DNA of 64,000 bases from JAJDXW01 sp965243335 (GCA_965243335.1 OZ251545.1:4464001-4528000), one strand, 5' to 3'. Shown: positions 54,345 through 63,967, counted from the stretch's first letter. Translations and numbers: made by a program. Notes: generated by a model not told the origin, from the sequence alone.

Positions 54345-56447
54345 TCAATCCAGGGGGGCGAGCTCCGCGAGCTCGCGGCGGAAGGGCGGTTCGTCGCCGG
54401 TGTGCGGCGGGCCGTCCAGCTCCTCCGCGTAGCGGCGCCCCGCGTAGACCGCGTGGGCGATGGTGGCGGGCGCGAGGGCGTCGCCGATGGCCGCGACCGA
54501 CTCGATCCCGGCGTCCGCCCACTCCTCGGCGCGCTCCGCCAGCTCCGCCGCGATCCGGTCTTCCGGGGTCCGCGAGGTGACGAGGACCACCGCGTCCGCC
54601 TCCACCTCCTCCGTGCGCCCGGTGAAGACGCACGACGCGGTGACCGCGCCCTCCGCAACCGCCTCCAGGGCGGTGAAGCTCCGGATCGTCACCCCCTTCT
54701 CGAGAAGCCGCGCCTGGATGAAGGGCTGCTCGAGGGTCTTGCGGGTCCAGGTCGACGCTTCCGAAGCCGGCGTGAGATAGAAGGTCTCGCAGCCCCGCTC
54801 CGCAAGCCGCTCGGCCAGCACCCCGGCCATGTAGTAGTGGTCGTCGTCCCAGACGACGACCCGCTCGCCCGCCCCCGGCAGCGCGGCCCCGTCCATCACG
54901 TCGTCGGGAGAGAGCACCCGCGCGCCCGCCGCGACTGCGAGGGGCCGGGTCCGGCGGCGTCCGACCCCGTCCTTCCGCCAGCGCGCGCCGGTGGCGACGA
55001 CGATCCGCGGGAAGCCGGCCCCGAGCACCCACGCCGCGTCCAGCTCCGAATCGAAGTAGACCTCGACGTTCGGGAGCTGGTGGAGCTGCTGCGCGCGGTA
55101 GTCCCGCACCCGCCCCCACGCGGCGAGGCCGGGCAGCCGGCACTCGCGGGCGACCCGCCCGCCGAGCTCGCCCCCGCGCTCGGCGAGGGTCACCTCGTAG
55201 CCCCGCTTGCCGAGGGCGTGCGCCGCCTCCAGCCCGGCCGGCCCTGCCCCCACCACGAGCACCGGCTTGTCGGACTCCCGCCGCCGGATGCGCTCCGGGT
55301 GCCAGCCCTTGCGCCACTCCTCGCCCATCGTCGGGTTCTGGGTGCACCGGATGGGGGCCATGCTGAAGTCGCCCGACACGCAGACGTTGCAGCCGATGCA
55401 CTCCCGGACGTCTTCGAGCCGCCCTTCCTCGATCTTCTTCGGTAGGAAGGGGTCGGCGATGGACGGGCGGGCGCAGCCCACGAGGTCCGCGATCCCCTTC
55501 CGGACGATCGCGGCCATCCGGTCCGGCGAGGTGTAGCGCCCGACCCCGACGACCGGCCTAGTGGTGAGGCGCTTCACCCCTTCGATGAACGGCTCCTGCC
55601 GGCCCTCGGGGCCGAAGCGCGAGGTCTGGGAGTCGTTCTCCCACGCCGCGAGGGCCACGTCCCAGAGGTCCGGCAGCTCGGCGACGAGCCCGATCATCTC
55701 CTCCGCCTCGGCCTTCTCGAGGCCGTTCGGGCCGATCAGCTCGTCGGTGGAGATCCGGCACGGCACCGCGCACACGTCGCCCACCGCCTCGCGGGTGTCG
55801 GTGAGGACCTCCTCGAGCAGCCGCACCCGGTTCCGCGGCGACCCGCCGTACTCGTCGCTCCGCCGGTTGTGGACCGGGGAGAGGAAGAAATGGAGGAGGC
55901 TCAAGCAGTGCGCGGCGTAGACGTAGACGAGGTCGAACCCCGCCTTGCGCGCCCGGAGCGCCGCCATCCGGTGCCAACGCCGGAAGTCGCGGATGTCCCG
56001 CCGGGTCATCGCGCGCGCCTGCACCGGGTCGTAGTCCGAGCTGGCCACCGGCATGGCGGACGGAGCCATCGGCGTCTCGCGGGTGAGGGCGTTGGGGCCG
56101 TTCGGGCCGTTGTAGGCGAGCTCGATCCCCGCCAGCGCGCCGAATTCGTGGACCCGGTCCGCGACCCGCGCGAGCGCCGGGAGGTCGCGGTCGTCCCAGA
56201 GCCGGAGCTCGATGTAGGGGGTGATGTCCGAGGTGTGGTGGATCTCCACCTCCTCGGTGCAGACCACGCCCCAGCCCCCCTCCGCCTTGACCCCCCGCAT
56301 CCAGGCGAGGGCGGTCGGGTCGCGGTAGCCCATGCCGTTGCAGTGCGGGACCTGGTAGAAGCGGTTCTTCGCGGTCACCGGGCCGATCGCGATCGGCTCG
56401 AACAGCACGTCGTAGCGGGGGTCGCGCCGCGTGTCGCGGGGGGGCAT
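54345..56447 (-). CDS. Trimethylamine dehydrogenase-like flavoprotein (OYE-type, FMN/4Fe-4S/FAD fold)
   Basis: Protein of 700 residues in the TMADH / dimethylamine / histamine dehydrogenase family. An N-terminal old yellow enzyme barrel (TAKNRFYQVPHCNGMGYRD) contains the Cys that carries covalent FMN in TMADH. The 4Fe-4S loop is CIGCNVCVSGDFSMAPIRCT, followed by the family block GEEWRKGWHPERI. The C-terminal nucleotide-binding region is VLVVGAGPAGLEAAHALGKR. It is predicted to demethylate or deaminate a secondary or tertiary amine and pass electrons to an ETF. The substrate is not fixed by sequence, and no ETF genes are in the window. It stands alone. Confidence 0.85.
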   Translation of the reverse strand: MPPRDTRRDPRYDVLFEPIAIGPVTAKNRFYQVPHCNGMGYRDPTALAWMRGVKAEGGWGVVCTEEVEIHHTSDITPYIELRLWDDRDLPALARVADRVHEFGALAGIELAYNGPNGPNALTRETPMAPSAMPVASSDYDPVQARAMTRRDIRDFRRWHRMAALRARKAGFDLVYVYAAHCLSLLHFFLSPVHNRRSDEYGGSPRNRVRLLEEVLTDTREAVGDVCAVPCRISTDELIGPNGLEKAEAEEMIGLVAELPDLWDVALAAWENDSQTSRFGPEGRQEPFIEGVKRLTTRPVVGVGRYTSPDRMAAIVRKGIADLVGCARPSIADPFLPKKIEEGRLEDVRECIGCNVCVSGDFSMAPIRCTQNPTMGEEWRKGWHPERIRRRESDKPVLVVGAGPAGLEAAHALGKRGYEVTLAERGGELGGRVARECRLPGLAAWGRVRDYRAQQLHQLPNVEVYFDSELDAAWVLGAGFPRIVVATGARWRKDGVGRRRTRPLAVAAGARVLSPDDVMDGAALPGAGERVVVWDDDHYYMAGVLAERLAERGCETFYLTPASEASTWTRKTLEQPFIQARLLEKGVTIRSFTALEAVAEGAVTASCVFTGRTEEVEADAVVLVTSRTPEDRIAAELAERAEEWADAGIESVAAIGDALAPATIAHAVYAGRRYAEELDGPPHTGDEPPFRRELAELAPLD

Positions 56448-56657
56448 CGAACATCTCCTGCGGGCGAAGTCTACCGGAATGGTCGCACGCCGCAGGCGGT
56501 CATCCCGCGGCGGTCTCTCCGGGACGGTTTCCCGGTAGCATTACGATCGATGCGGCGCTGGATCGAAACGCGGCTGAACGGGAACGGGAACGAGCGCGCC
56601 ATCGAGGGGTCGCACACCGGGGCGACCTCCGGCGCGTGACGCCGTTCCAGTGGGGGG

Positions 56658-56969
56658 ATGACGATGAACACACAGGTGTCCGTGTCCAGGGGCGCCCTTG
56701 CCGCGTTCTGCCGGGAGCACGGGATCAGACGGCTTTCCGTCTTCGGCTCCGCGCTGCGGGATGACTTCGGGTCAGAGAGCGACGTCGACGTGCTCGTCGA
56801 GTTCGTTCCGGGCCGTACCCCTGGACTGTTGGGGGTTGCCCGCATGGAGCTTCAGCTATCCGGGCTGTTCTCGGGCCGCAAGGTGGATCTGCGAACGCCC
56901 GAGGACCTGAGCCGTTATTTCCGGCAGGACGTTCTGGACGCCGCCGAGGTTCAGTATGCCGAGGGATGA
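56658..56969 (+). CDS. mntA: MntA-type nucleotidyltransferase antitoxin
   Basis: Minimal nucleotidyltransferase of 103 residues with the catalytic GSx10DxD motif: SVFGSALRDDFGSESDVDVL. Relatives neutralise the partner HepT RNase by AMPylating it. It overlaps the HepT gene by 14 bp, the usual arrangement. Confidence 0.88.
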   Translation: MTMNTQVSVSRGALAAFCREHGIRRLSVFGSALRDDFGSESDVDVLVEFVPGRTPGLLGVARMELQLSGLFSGRKVDLRTPEDLSRYFRQDVLDAAEVQYAEG

Positions 56970-57300
56970 CGAAATCCGCCTCCGCCACATGGCCGATGCG
57001 GCGCGCGAAGCCGTGTCGTTCGCGCGTGGCCGGGTCCGCGGCGATCTGGAGACCGACCGGCAGCTAGTGCTGTCGTTGGTCAAGGACGTCGAGATCGTTG
57101 GCGAAGCCGCCTCCCAGGTCACCGAATCCACCCGAGCGCAAGCGCCGGATATCCCGTGGCAGGAGATCGTGGCCATGCGGAACCGCCTCGTTCACGCATA
57201 CTTCAGCATCGACCTCGACATCGTCTGGCAGACGGTGCAACAGGACCTGCCAGCACTGATCTCACTGCTTGAGCGGGTCGTGCCCCCTGAACCGGACTGA
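56956..57300 (+). CDS. hepT: HepT-type HEPN toxin
   Basis: HEPN RNase toxin of 114 residues with the R-x4-H-x-Y motif in AMRNRLVHAYFSIDLDIVWQ; the final Tyr is the AMPylation target in characterised pairs. The N-terminal helices (PRDDEIRLRHMADAAREAVS) are typical. Functions as toxin with the upstream antitoxin. The 57301-57498 gap shows nothing. Confidence 0.88.
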   Translation: MPRDDEIRLRHMADAAREAVSFARGRVRGDLETDRQLVLSLVKDVEIVGEAASQVTESTRAQAPDIPWQEIVAMRNRLVHAYFSIDLDIVWQTVQQDLPALISLLERVVPPEPD

Positions 57301-57498
57301 GCCTGCGATCACGACCGGCGGGCGCCGTCCGTGGTCCGCCTTGGGCGGGGCGGCGGGAACCCGTTTCCGCCGCGGCGCGTCCTCCCGGCGGCATGGCTGG
57401 CCGGTTCGTCCCACCAGCGTTCGCCGCAGCACGGCGGCGAGGCATGAGGTAGGCGGGCAAGGCCGGCCGGGATCCCGCCCTCGACTCCCGTTCTCGCC

Positions 57499-58950
57499 CT
57501 ACCTCCCGTACTTCTCCCAATACGCGCCGAACAGGGCTTCTTCGGAGGGGCGGTCCTCCGGGATCGGGGTCGCGAGGTGGGTGACGTTGAGGAAGTGGCG
57601 GTAGCTGAGGTTCTCGCTGATGCTGTTGCCCTGCCACGTGCCGCAGCCCATGGAGAGGGTGAAGTTGAGGCCGCTGTCGAAGCCGCCCCCGTTCCCGAAC
57701 GTATGCGCCATGTTCACGAGGACCCGCGCGGTGTCGAGCTCCTCGGCGAGCCGGCGGGCGTGGGCCATGTCCCGGGTGTGGATGCCGACCGAGTGCCCCT
57801 TGCCCTTGAACTCGAGGATCCCGCGCACCCGTTCGAGGGCGTCGTCGAAGCCGGCCGCACGGTACACGGTGAGGACGAGGGCGAGCTTCTCGTCCGAGAA
57901 CGGGTGCGTCGGCCCGACCCCGGACTCCTCCACCAGGAAGAACTTCGCGCCGCCCGCCCGCCCCCCGAGGCCGCACGCGGCGGCGAATACGTCCGCGTCC
58001 TTCGCGATGACCGCCCGGTTGAGCCTGCCGTTCACCCAGAGCGTGCCGCGGATCGCCTCCTTCTCGGCTTCGTTTGCGAGGCAGCCGCCGGCGCGCCCGA
58101 GGGCGGCGATGGCCTCGTCGTACACGTCGTCGAGGATCACCACCGAGTTCTCCGACGAGCACGAGGTGGCGTTGTCGAAGCACTTGGAGCGCGCGATCTT
58201 CTCCGCCGCCTGGTCGAGGTCCGCGCTCGCGTCGACGATCACCGGGACGTTGCCGGCCCCGACCCCGATCGCCGGGGTCCCGCTCCGGTAGGCTTCGCGG
58301 ACGTTGTTCTGCGAGCCGGTGACCACCACGAGGTCGCAGGCGGCCATCAGGGCGCGGGTGCTCGCCTTGTCCACCGGGGGCGGCAGCACCTGCACGAGGT
58401 CCGCCGGCGCGCCGATCCGGGCGAGCTCGGCGCGCATCAGCTCGACCGTGCGGGTGGTCGTGGCGAGCCCGGCCGGCGACGGCGCGACGACGATCGCGTT
58501 CCGGCCCTTGAGGGCCATCATCGCCTTGTTGACGGGGGTCGCGGCGGGGTTGGTCGACGGGGTCACCGCCCCGACCACCCCGACCGGCTTCGCGTACTTG
58601 ACGAGCCCGAGATGGGGAAGATCCTCGATGACCCCGACGCTCTTCGCCCGCAGGAGGTCGCGGAGGGTCCCGAAGGTCTTGCGCTGGTTCTTCACCACCT
58701 TGTCGGGAGCGTTGCCGATGCCGGTGTCCTCGACCGCCATGCGGGCGAGCGCCTCGGCGTGCTCCGGCTTGTAGAGGGACCACGCGAGCGCGGTCACCGC
58801 CTCGTCGGTCCGGGCCTGGTCCGCGTCCGCGAAGGCGTCCATGGCCGCGCGTCCGCGGCGCACCAGGCCGTCCACGACCGCCGCGGCGTCGGGTCCGGCG
58901 GCGGGGCGGCGGGCGAAGGTCTCGATTCGGGCTTCGGCTGGCTGGCTCAT
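57499..58950 (-). CDS. Acylating aldehyde dehydrogenase, sulfoacetaldehyde dehydrogenase-like
   Basis: CoA-acylating aldehyde dehydrogenase of 483 residues. The catalytic Cys lies in KCFDNATSCSSENSVVILD, the signature of the SauS (sulfoacetaldehyde dehydrogenase) branch; other family blocks are GVVGAVTPSTNPAATPVNKA and GVGAGNVPVIVDASADL. It would interconvert an acyl-CoA and its aldehyde with NAD(P). ATG 58950 is chosen; the frame is open upstream but non-homologous. It is divergent from an AMP-forming CoA ligase, the enzyme type needed to make sulfoacetyl-CoA (SauT role). The sulfoacetate link is an inference. Confidence 0.8.
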   Translation of the reverse strand: MSQPAEARIETFARRPAAGPDAAAVVDGLVRRGRAAMDAFADADQARTDEAVTALAWSLYKPEHAEALARMAVEDTGIGNAPDKVVKNQRKTFGTLRDLLRAKSVGVIEDLPHLGLVKYAKPVGVVGAVTPSTNPAATPVNKAMMALKGRNAIVVAPSPAGLATTTRTVELMRAELARIGAPADLVQVLPPPVDKASTRALMAACDLVVVTGSQNNVREAYRSGTPAIGVGAGNVPVIVDASADLDQAAEKIARSKCFDNATSCSSENSVVILDDVYDEAIAALGRAGGCLANEAEKEAIRGTLWVNGRLNRAVIAKDADVFAAACGLGGRAGGAKFFLVEESGVGPTHPFSDEKLALVLTVYRAAGFDDALERVRGILEFKGKGHSVGIHTRDMAHARRLAEELDTARVLVNMAHTFGNGGGFDSGLNFTLSMGCGTWQGNSISENLSYRHFLNVTHLATPIPEDRPSEEALFGAYWEKYGR

Positions 58951-59116
58951 CGGTGCGGGCGTTCCTCGGCGGCGGGTGCGGCCCCGTGCAGTCCGGGGCC
59001 CAGTGCCGGAGTGTATCCGCCCCGCCGGCACCGGCGCACGGGGAGCACCCGCCCCCCGCTATACTTCCGCGCGTGAACCGCCCCGCCCGAACGTTCCGCG
59101 CCCGCGCGCCCCAGCC

Positions 59117-60775
59117 GTGAGTCCTAGCCCCGCCGACACGCTCGTCGCGGCCGCCAGCCGGTCCACCGTCGACGGCGTCTTCCGGTGCGCGGCGCGGACC
59201 TGGCCGGGGCGGGTCGCGGTCGAGGAAGGGGAGCGGGCGCTCACCTACGGGGAGCTCGACCGCCTCGTGGACCACGTCGCCGGGTGGCTCGCCGCCCGCG
59301 GGATCGGGCGCGGGGACCGGGTCGCGATCCTCTCCGAGAACAGCGCCCCCTACGTCGCCGTCATGCTGGCCTGCGCCCGCGTCGGCTGCATCCTCGCCTG
59401 CCAGAACTGGCGGCTGACCGCCCGCGAGCTCCGGCACTGCATCGCCCTCGTCGAGCCGAAGATGGTGCTGGTCTCCGATCGCTTCGCCACCCTGCTCGAC
59501 GAGGTGGACGGCGGCGGAGGCGGGAGTGGCGGCGGGAGCGCGAGCGGCGGCGCGCCGCGCTTCCGGCTGGACGCGGCCCTCGCCGCGCGCTGGGCGGAGG
59601 CGGAGCCCCTCGCCCCGTCGTCCACCGCCGACGCCAACGCCAACTCGGACGCCGACGGCGGCCTAGACCCCGAGGCGATCCTGTTCATCCTCTACACGAG
59701 CGGCACCACCGGCCTCCCCAAGGGGGCCGCGATCAGCCACCGGGCGGAGATCGTCCGCAACCTCGCCTGGCACCTCTCGTTCGGGATCCGCCCCGGCGAC
59801 ACGATGGTGGTCTGGATGCCCCTCTACCACATGGGCGGGGCCGACCAGGTGCTCGGCACCCTGCTCGGCGGCGGCAAGGTCATCGTCATGGAGGGCTTCG
59901 ACGCGCCGCGGATCGCGCGCATCGCGACCCGCGAGCCGCTCGGCTGGCTCATCACCATGCCCGGCACGACGGACCGCATGATCTCCGCCATCAAGGCCGA
60001 GTCCTCGCCGCCGGTCGGGGTGCGGGCGGTGGGAGTCATGCCGGACCTCGTGCCGCGCGCCGAGATCGCGGAGCTCACCGCCCTGGTCGACGCCCCGTAC
60101 CCCAACACCTTCGGCTCGACCGAGACCGGGAGCCCGCCCTGCTCGGGGAGCTGCCTCCCGATCGGGGTGGTTCCGGAACGCCTCTCGAAGCGCCTGAGCC
60201 CGTTCTGCGAGCTGCGGCTGGTCGACCCGGACGGGAACGACGTCCCGGACGAGACCCCCGGCGAAGCGGCGGTCCGGGGCCCGACCCTCTTCAGCGGCTA
60301 CTGGCGCGCCGACGAGACCAACGCCAGGGACTTCCGCGGGGGCTGGTTCCACATGGGCGACCTCCTCGTCCGCCACGAGGACGGGACCTTCGACTTCGTG
60401 GACCGGGCGAAGTACATGATCAAGTCCGGCGGGGAGAACATCTACCCGGCCGAGATCGAGCAGGTGCTGCTGGCGGACCCGCGGGTCGCGGAGGCGGCGG
60501 TGGTGCGGCGGACGGATCCCCGGTGGGGCGAGGTTCCGGTCGCGTTCGTCGCCCGCCGCGACGGAACCCCCCTCGACGACACAGACCTCTACCGCCGCTG
60601 CCGGACGGACCTCGCCGGCTACAAGCAGCCGAAGGGGATCCGCTTCATCGGCTTCGACGAATTCCCGCGGAGCGCTTCGGGCAAGGTGCAGCGGCACGAG
60701 CTCGAGGCCCGGCTCGCGCAGGAGGAGGCGGCGGCAGGGGGAGAAGGCGTTGGAAGAGAAGCAGGGGGGAGCTGA
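59117..60775 (+). CDS. AMP-forming acyl-CoA ligase
   Basis: ANL-family ligase of 552 residues: P-loop LYTSGTTGLPKGAAISHRAE, adenine loop PNTFGSTETGSP, hinge and Lys-supplying end FVDRAKYMIKSGGENIYPAE and SASGKVQRHELEARL. A Gly/Ser insert (GGGGGSGGGSASGG) near residue 135 is unusual. GTG 59117 is the likely start (homology SRSTVDGVFRCAARTWPGRV soon after). TATACT at 59060-59065 is a possible -10 box. Followed 3 bp later by an M20 amidohydrolase. Substrate unknown; a small or short-chain carboxylate is likely. Confidence 0.87.
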   Translation: MSPSPADTLVAAASRSTVDGVFRCAARTWPGRVAVEEGERALTYGELDRLVDHVAGWLAARGIGRGDRVAILSENSAPYVAVMLACARVGCILACQNWRLTARELRHCIALVEPKMVLVSDRFATLLDEVDGGGGGSGGGSASGGAPRFRLDAALAARWAEAEPLAPSSTADANANSDADGGLDPEAILFILYTSGTTGLPKGAAISHRAEIVRNLAWHLSFGIRPGDTMVVWMPLYHMGGADQVLGTLLGGGKVIVMEGFDAPRIARIATREPLGWLITMPGTTDRMISAIKAESSPPVGVRAVGVMPDLVPRAEIAELTALVDAPYPNTFGSTETGSPPCSGSCLPIGVVPERLSKRLSPFCELRLVDPDGNDVPDETPGEAAVRGPTLFSGYWRADETNARDFRGGWFHMGDLLVRHEDGTFDFVDRAKYMIKSGGENIYPAEIEQVLLADPRVAEAAVVRRTDPRWGEVPVAFVARRDGTPLDDTDLYRRCRTDLAGYKQPKGIRFIGFDEFPRSASGKVQRHELEARLAQEEAAAGGEGVGREAGGS

Positions 60776-60778
60776 CCC

Positions 60779-61966
60779 ATGCCCATAGTCGATCGCATCG
60801 GCGCGTTCCACGACGAGATGACCGCGTGGCGGCGCGACATCCACGCCCACCCCGAGCTTGGCTTCGAGGAGCACCGGACGGCCGACCTGGTGGCGAAGCG
60901 GCTCGAGGAGTTCGGGCTCGAGGTCTACCGGGGCATCGGGCGCACCGGCGTCGTCGGGGCGCTCCGGGTCGGCAACTCGCCGCGCTCGGTGGGGCTCCGG
61001 GCGGACATGGACGCGCTCCCGATCCAGGAGGCGACGGGGCTCGCCTACCAGTCGCGGCACGAGGGGCGGATGCATGCCTGCGGGCACGACGGCCACACCA
61101 CGATGCTCCTCGGGGCGGCCCGCTACCTCGCCGAGACCCGCGACTTCGAGGGCCAGGCGTTCTTCATCTTCCAGCCGGCCGAGGAAGGGCTCGGGGGCGC
61201 GCAGGCGATGATCGAGGACGGGCTCTTCGAGCAGTTCCCCTGCGACGCGATCTTCGGCATCCACAACCGGCCGAAGCTCCCGGTCGGCAAGTTCGCGGTG
61301 CGGTCGGGCCCGATGATGGCCGGCGGCGCGTTCTTCGACGTCGACGTCGAGGGGGTGGGGGCGCACGGCGCGCGCCCCGAGTCGAGCGTGGACCCGGTGG
61401 TCGTCGCCTCGCACCTCGTGGGCGCGATCCAGTCGGTGGTGGCCCGCAACGTCCCGCCGACCGAGACCGCGGTCGTCTCCGTCACCCGGCTGCACGCGGG
61501 CGACGCCTACAACGTCATCCCCCAGTCCGCCCGCCTCGGGGGCACGGTGCGGGCCTTCTCGGTCGAGGTCATGGCGCTCGTGGAGCGTTCGCTCGAACGG
61601 ATCGTGAAGGGGGTCGCGGAGAGCTACGGCGCGCGGGCGCGCCTCGACTTCCGCCCCATCTTCAGCCCGACCATCAACGCGCCGGCGGAGGCGGAGCTCG
61701 CGGCCTCGGTCTGCGCCGAGGTGGCGGGGGCGGAGAACGTGGAGCGCAACCCCCCGCTCATCATGGCGTCGGAGGACTTCTCCTTCATGCTGGAGCGCGT
61801 GCCCGGCTGCTACGTCAACCTCGGCAACGGCGGCGGGGAGGGCGGCTGCGAGGTGCACAACCCGGGCTACGACTTCAACGACGAGGCCCTCCCCCTCGGG
61901 GCGAGCTTCTTCGCCCGCCTGGTCGAGACCCGCCTCGCCCGCGAGCCCGCGTCCGGCCACGGTTAG
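60779..61966 (+). CDS. M20-family amidohydrolase (hippurate hydrolase-like)
   Basis: Metal-dependent amidohydrolase of 395 residues. Metal-binding motifs are GLRADMDALPIQEATGL, HACGHDGHTTMLLGAA and FQPAEEGLGGAQAMIEDG (catalytic Glu pair); the dimerisation domain includes GAHGARPESSVDPVVVASHL. It typically hydrolyses N-acyl amino acids. It starts 3 bp after the ligase stop and is therefore co-transcribed. An acid released by this enzyme could be the ligase substrate. Confidence 0.9.
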   Translation: MPIVDRIGAFHDEMTAWRRDIHAHPELGFEEHRTADLVAKRLEEFGLEVYRGIGRTGVVGALRVGNSPRSVGLRADMDALPIQEATGLAYQSRHEGRMHACGHDGHTTMLLGAARYLAETRDFEGQAFFIFQPAEEGLGGAQAMIEDGLFEQFPCDAIFGIHNRPKLPVGKFAVRSGPMMAGGAFFDVDVEGVGAHGARPESSVDPVVVASHLVGAIQSVVARNVPPTETAVVSVTRLHAGDAYNVIPQSARLGGTVRAFSVEVMALVERSLERIVKGVAESYGARARLDFRPIFSPTINAPAEAELAASVCAEVAGAENVERNPPLIMASEDFSFMLERVPGCYVNLGNGGGEGGCEVHNPGYDFNDEALPLGASFFARLVETRLAREPASGHG

Positions 61967-62284
61967 GCCGCGTACTTCAGCGCGCACGCGGAAGGGCGTG
62001 CTCCGTTCGGTGGGTGAGACTCCCATGCCGTTCCCGCCGGCAGAAATCAGAACCGCCGCGGAGGCGGCGAAGCGGCCGAAAGCTCCAAGGCGCTGAAGGA
62101 TTCCGGCGCGGAGGGTCCTGGAGGGGCGGACTGGGCGAGCCGGTGGGCCGTAGCGAGCCGCGGCGGCCCGGTCGGCGGCTGAGCGGCCTGCGTATCGCGC
62201 CGGCCGGCCGCCGCACGCGCGACGCGGTGCGCGAGCCGGCCCGGATCGGCTCCGGACCGCAGGGTACCCGGCTCGCGGCCCGGC
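61967..62284. other. Intergenic region with no recognised feature
   Basis: GC-rich sequence between two convergent genes. I see no gene, RNA or clear terminator; there are several short CCGGCCGG-type palindromes around 62190-62220. Confidence 0.5.
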
Positions 62285-63517
62285 TCAGGCCCAGAGCTGG
62301 GAGATCGGGAGGGCGCGAAGATTCCGGCCGAACGGGACGACCGTCGCGCCGGTGTAGAGGATCACGCCCCCGGCGAACTGCCGGCCGGCCGCCTCCGCGA
62401 GCGCTTGCAGGCCCCGGAAGTCCCGCTTCTGCAACGACGCGGCGCTCTTCACCTCTATCCCGACGAGACGGCCGCCCCGGTCTTCCAGCACCAGATCCAC
62501 TTCGGCGCCGGATTCGGTGCGAAAGTGGAACAGCCCGCAGCGCCGCTCCGACCATCCAAGCTGCTTGATCAGCTCCATCGCCACGAAGTTCTCGAGTACA
62601 TGGCCGAGGAGGGCCCGATCATGCCGCAGCCGGCCCGCATCCGTGTCGAGGAGGTGGGTCAGCAACCCGGTATCGACGAGCAGCAGCTTCGGCGCCTTCG
62701 TGAGCCGCTTCCCGATGTTGGAGGACCACGCGGGAAGGATCCTCACGAGAAACGTCGTCTCCATCAGCGACATGTAGCGTTTCAGGGTCGTTTGCGGGAC
62801 GGCGAGGGAACGCGCCAGGTCCGAGAAGTTGACGAGCTGGCCTACCCGTGACGCCAGAAGTGCGAGCAGCCGCGGCATCTCGGACAGGCGTTCTATGTTC
62901 GCCAGATCGCGGAGGTCGCGTTGCAGCACCAAGTCCACGTAGGAGTCGAACCACGCGCGCCGCCGCCCGGCGCTTCTCCGGGCATGGGCCTCGGGGTAGC
63001 CCCCCTTGCAGATCCGCTCGACGAGGGCGGCCTCCGGATCCGGGGCGGTTTCGGGGGTCGGGAGCTTCGGGTCGAACACCCTGTCGATGAACGTCTCCCG
63101 CACGTCGGCAAGCTCTCCCTGGGAAAAGGGCCAGAGCGTATGCAGCTCCATCCGTCCGGCGAGCGACTCGGCGAGCCGCGGAAGGGACATGACGCTCGAC
63201 GAACCGGTCAGCAGGAACTGTCCGGGGCGGCGGTCGGCATCGACCGCGAGCTTGATCGCCAGCGCCAGCGCGGGCGCTCGTTGCACCTCGTCGATGACCA
63301 CGGGCCGTTCGAGCCCCGCGATGAACCCCTCGGGATCTTCCTGTGCGGCGGCGAGGACCGCCGCCGCATCGAGCGTCAGGTAGCGCGCCGGATGCTGCTC
63401 CCCGGCGATAGTGCGTACGAGCGTGGTCTTGCCGGTCTGACGAGCGCCCTGCAGGTATACGACGGGCGTGTCGTGCAGTCCGTCCAGGAAGGTGTGTGTC
63501 GCGTGTCTGCCGAGCAT
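62285..63517 (-). CDS. DUF4143-type AAA ATPase, second copy
   Basis: Intact 410-residue member of the AAA_14/DUF4143 family. Walker A is VVYLQGARQTGKTTLVRTI (from residue 19), Walker B PVVIDEVQRAPALALAIKL, sensor FLLTGSSSVMSLPRLAESLA, a helical middle, and the DUF4143 end FRTESGAEVDLVLEDRGGRL and VGIEVKSAASLQKRDF with nuclease-fold Asp/Glu/Lys. It has diverged strongly from the ATPase at 1031-2149. Only 8 nt separate its ATG from a -10-like box. Confidence 0.88.
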   Translation of the reverse strand: MLGRHATHTFLDGLHDTPVVYLQGARQTGKTTLVRTIAGEQHPARYLTLDAAAVLAAAQEDPEGFIAGLERPVVIDEVQRAPALALAIKLAVDADRRPGQFLLTGSSSVMSLPRLAESLAGRMELHTLWPFSQGELADVRETFIDRVFDPKLPTPETAPDPEAALVERICKGGYPEAHARRSAGRRRAWFDSYVDLVLQRDLRDLANIERLSEMPRLLALLASRVGQLVNFSDLARSLAVPQTTLKRYMSLMETTFLVRILPAWSSNIGKRLTKAPKLLLVDTGLLTHLLDTDAGRLRHDRALLGHVLENFVAMELIKQLGWSERRCGLFHFRTESGAEVDLVLEDRGGRLVGIEVKSAASLQKRDFRGLQALAEAAGRQFAGGVILYTGATVVPFGRNLRALPISQLWA

Positions 63518-63597
63518 GCGGCGGAATGGTACCGGAAAGTGTCTGAAAATCAACCGTTGCGTGGACGATTTCCGGCCGTTGCGTGGACGATTTCCGG
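63518..63597 (-). promoter_or_regulatory. Leaderless-type promoter with perfect tandem repeats
   Basis: Minus strand: TTGATT (63548-63553), 16 bp, TACCAT (63526-63531), then 8 nt to ATG 63517, so the mRNA would begin at about the start codon. Two perfect 22-bp copies of CCGGAAATCGTCCACGCAAC plus GG (63576-63597 and 63554-63575) abut the -35. The core CGGNAATNNTCCAC is shared with the repeats at 2179-2227. Confidence 0.55.
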
Positions 63598-63967
63598 GGT
63601 ATGGCGCGTTCCCCGGGGGCGTTCGCCGACACGGCGGAGGAGCGCTGAGGCCCCGGCCTGCCGCACCGGCCAACCCCCGCCACTCCACTCCGGGCGGCCC
63701 ACCGCGCGGGATGGTAGTCTGCGCCTCGGCGACCCGACGATGGCGGTGTCCGGGAAACCCGGGGCGGTCCGGTGGTCGGCCGAATGTCCCGGAAAGGTAT
63801 GCCCCCTTGACCCTGACGACGATCCCGGCATTCCTGCCGCCGGCCCCGGCCCGCGCGGCGGCCCCGCTTCTCCCGTCGTTCGACGGCGGGGCCGGAACCT
63901 CCTGCCCCGAGCACTCCGGCCCGGAGACCTTCCACCCGGCAACGGACCGGGCTCGGGAAGGCGCCAC
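63598..63967. other. Region without a recognised gene
   Basis: GC-rich, with open frames on both strands but no family sequence that I can recognise. It presumably contains the promoter of the gene starting at 63968. Confidence 0.4.

Noticed and set aside
56550..56639. A 29-codon ORF upstream of the MntA gene
   Set aside because: No ribosome site or recognisable sequence; chance frame.
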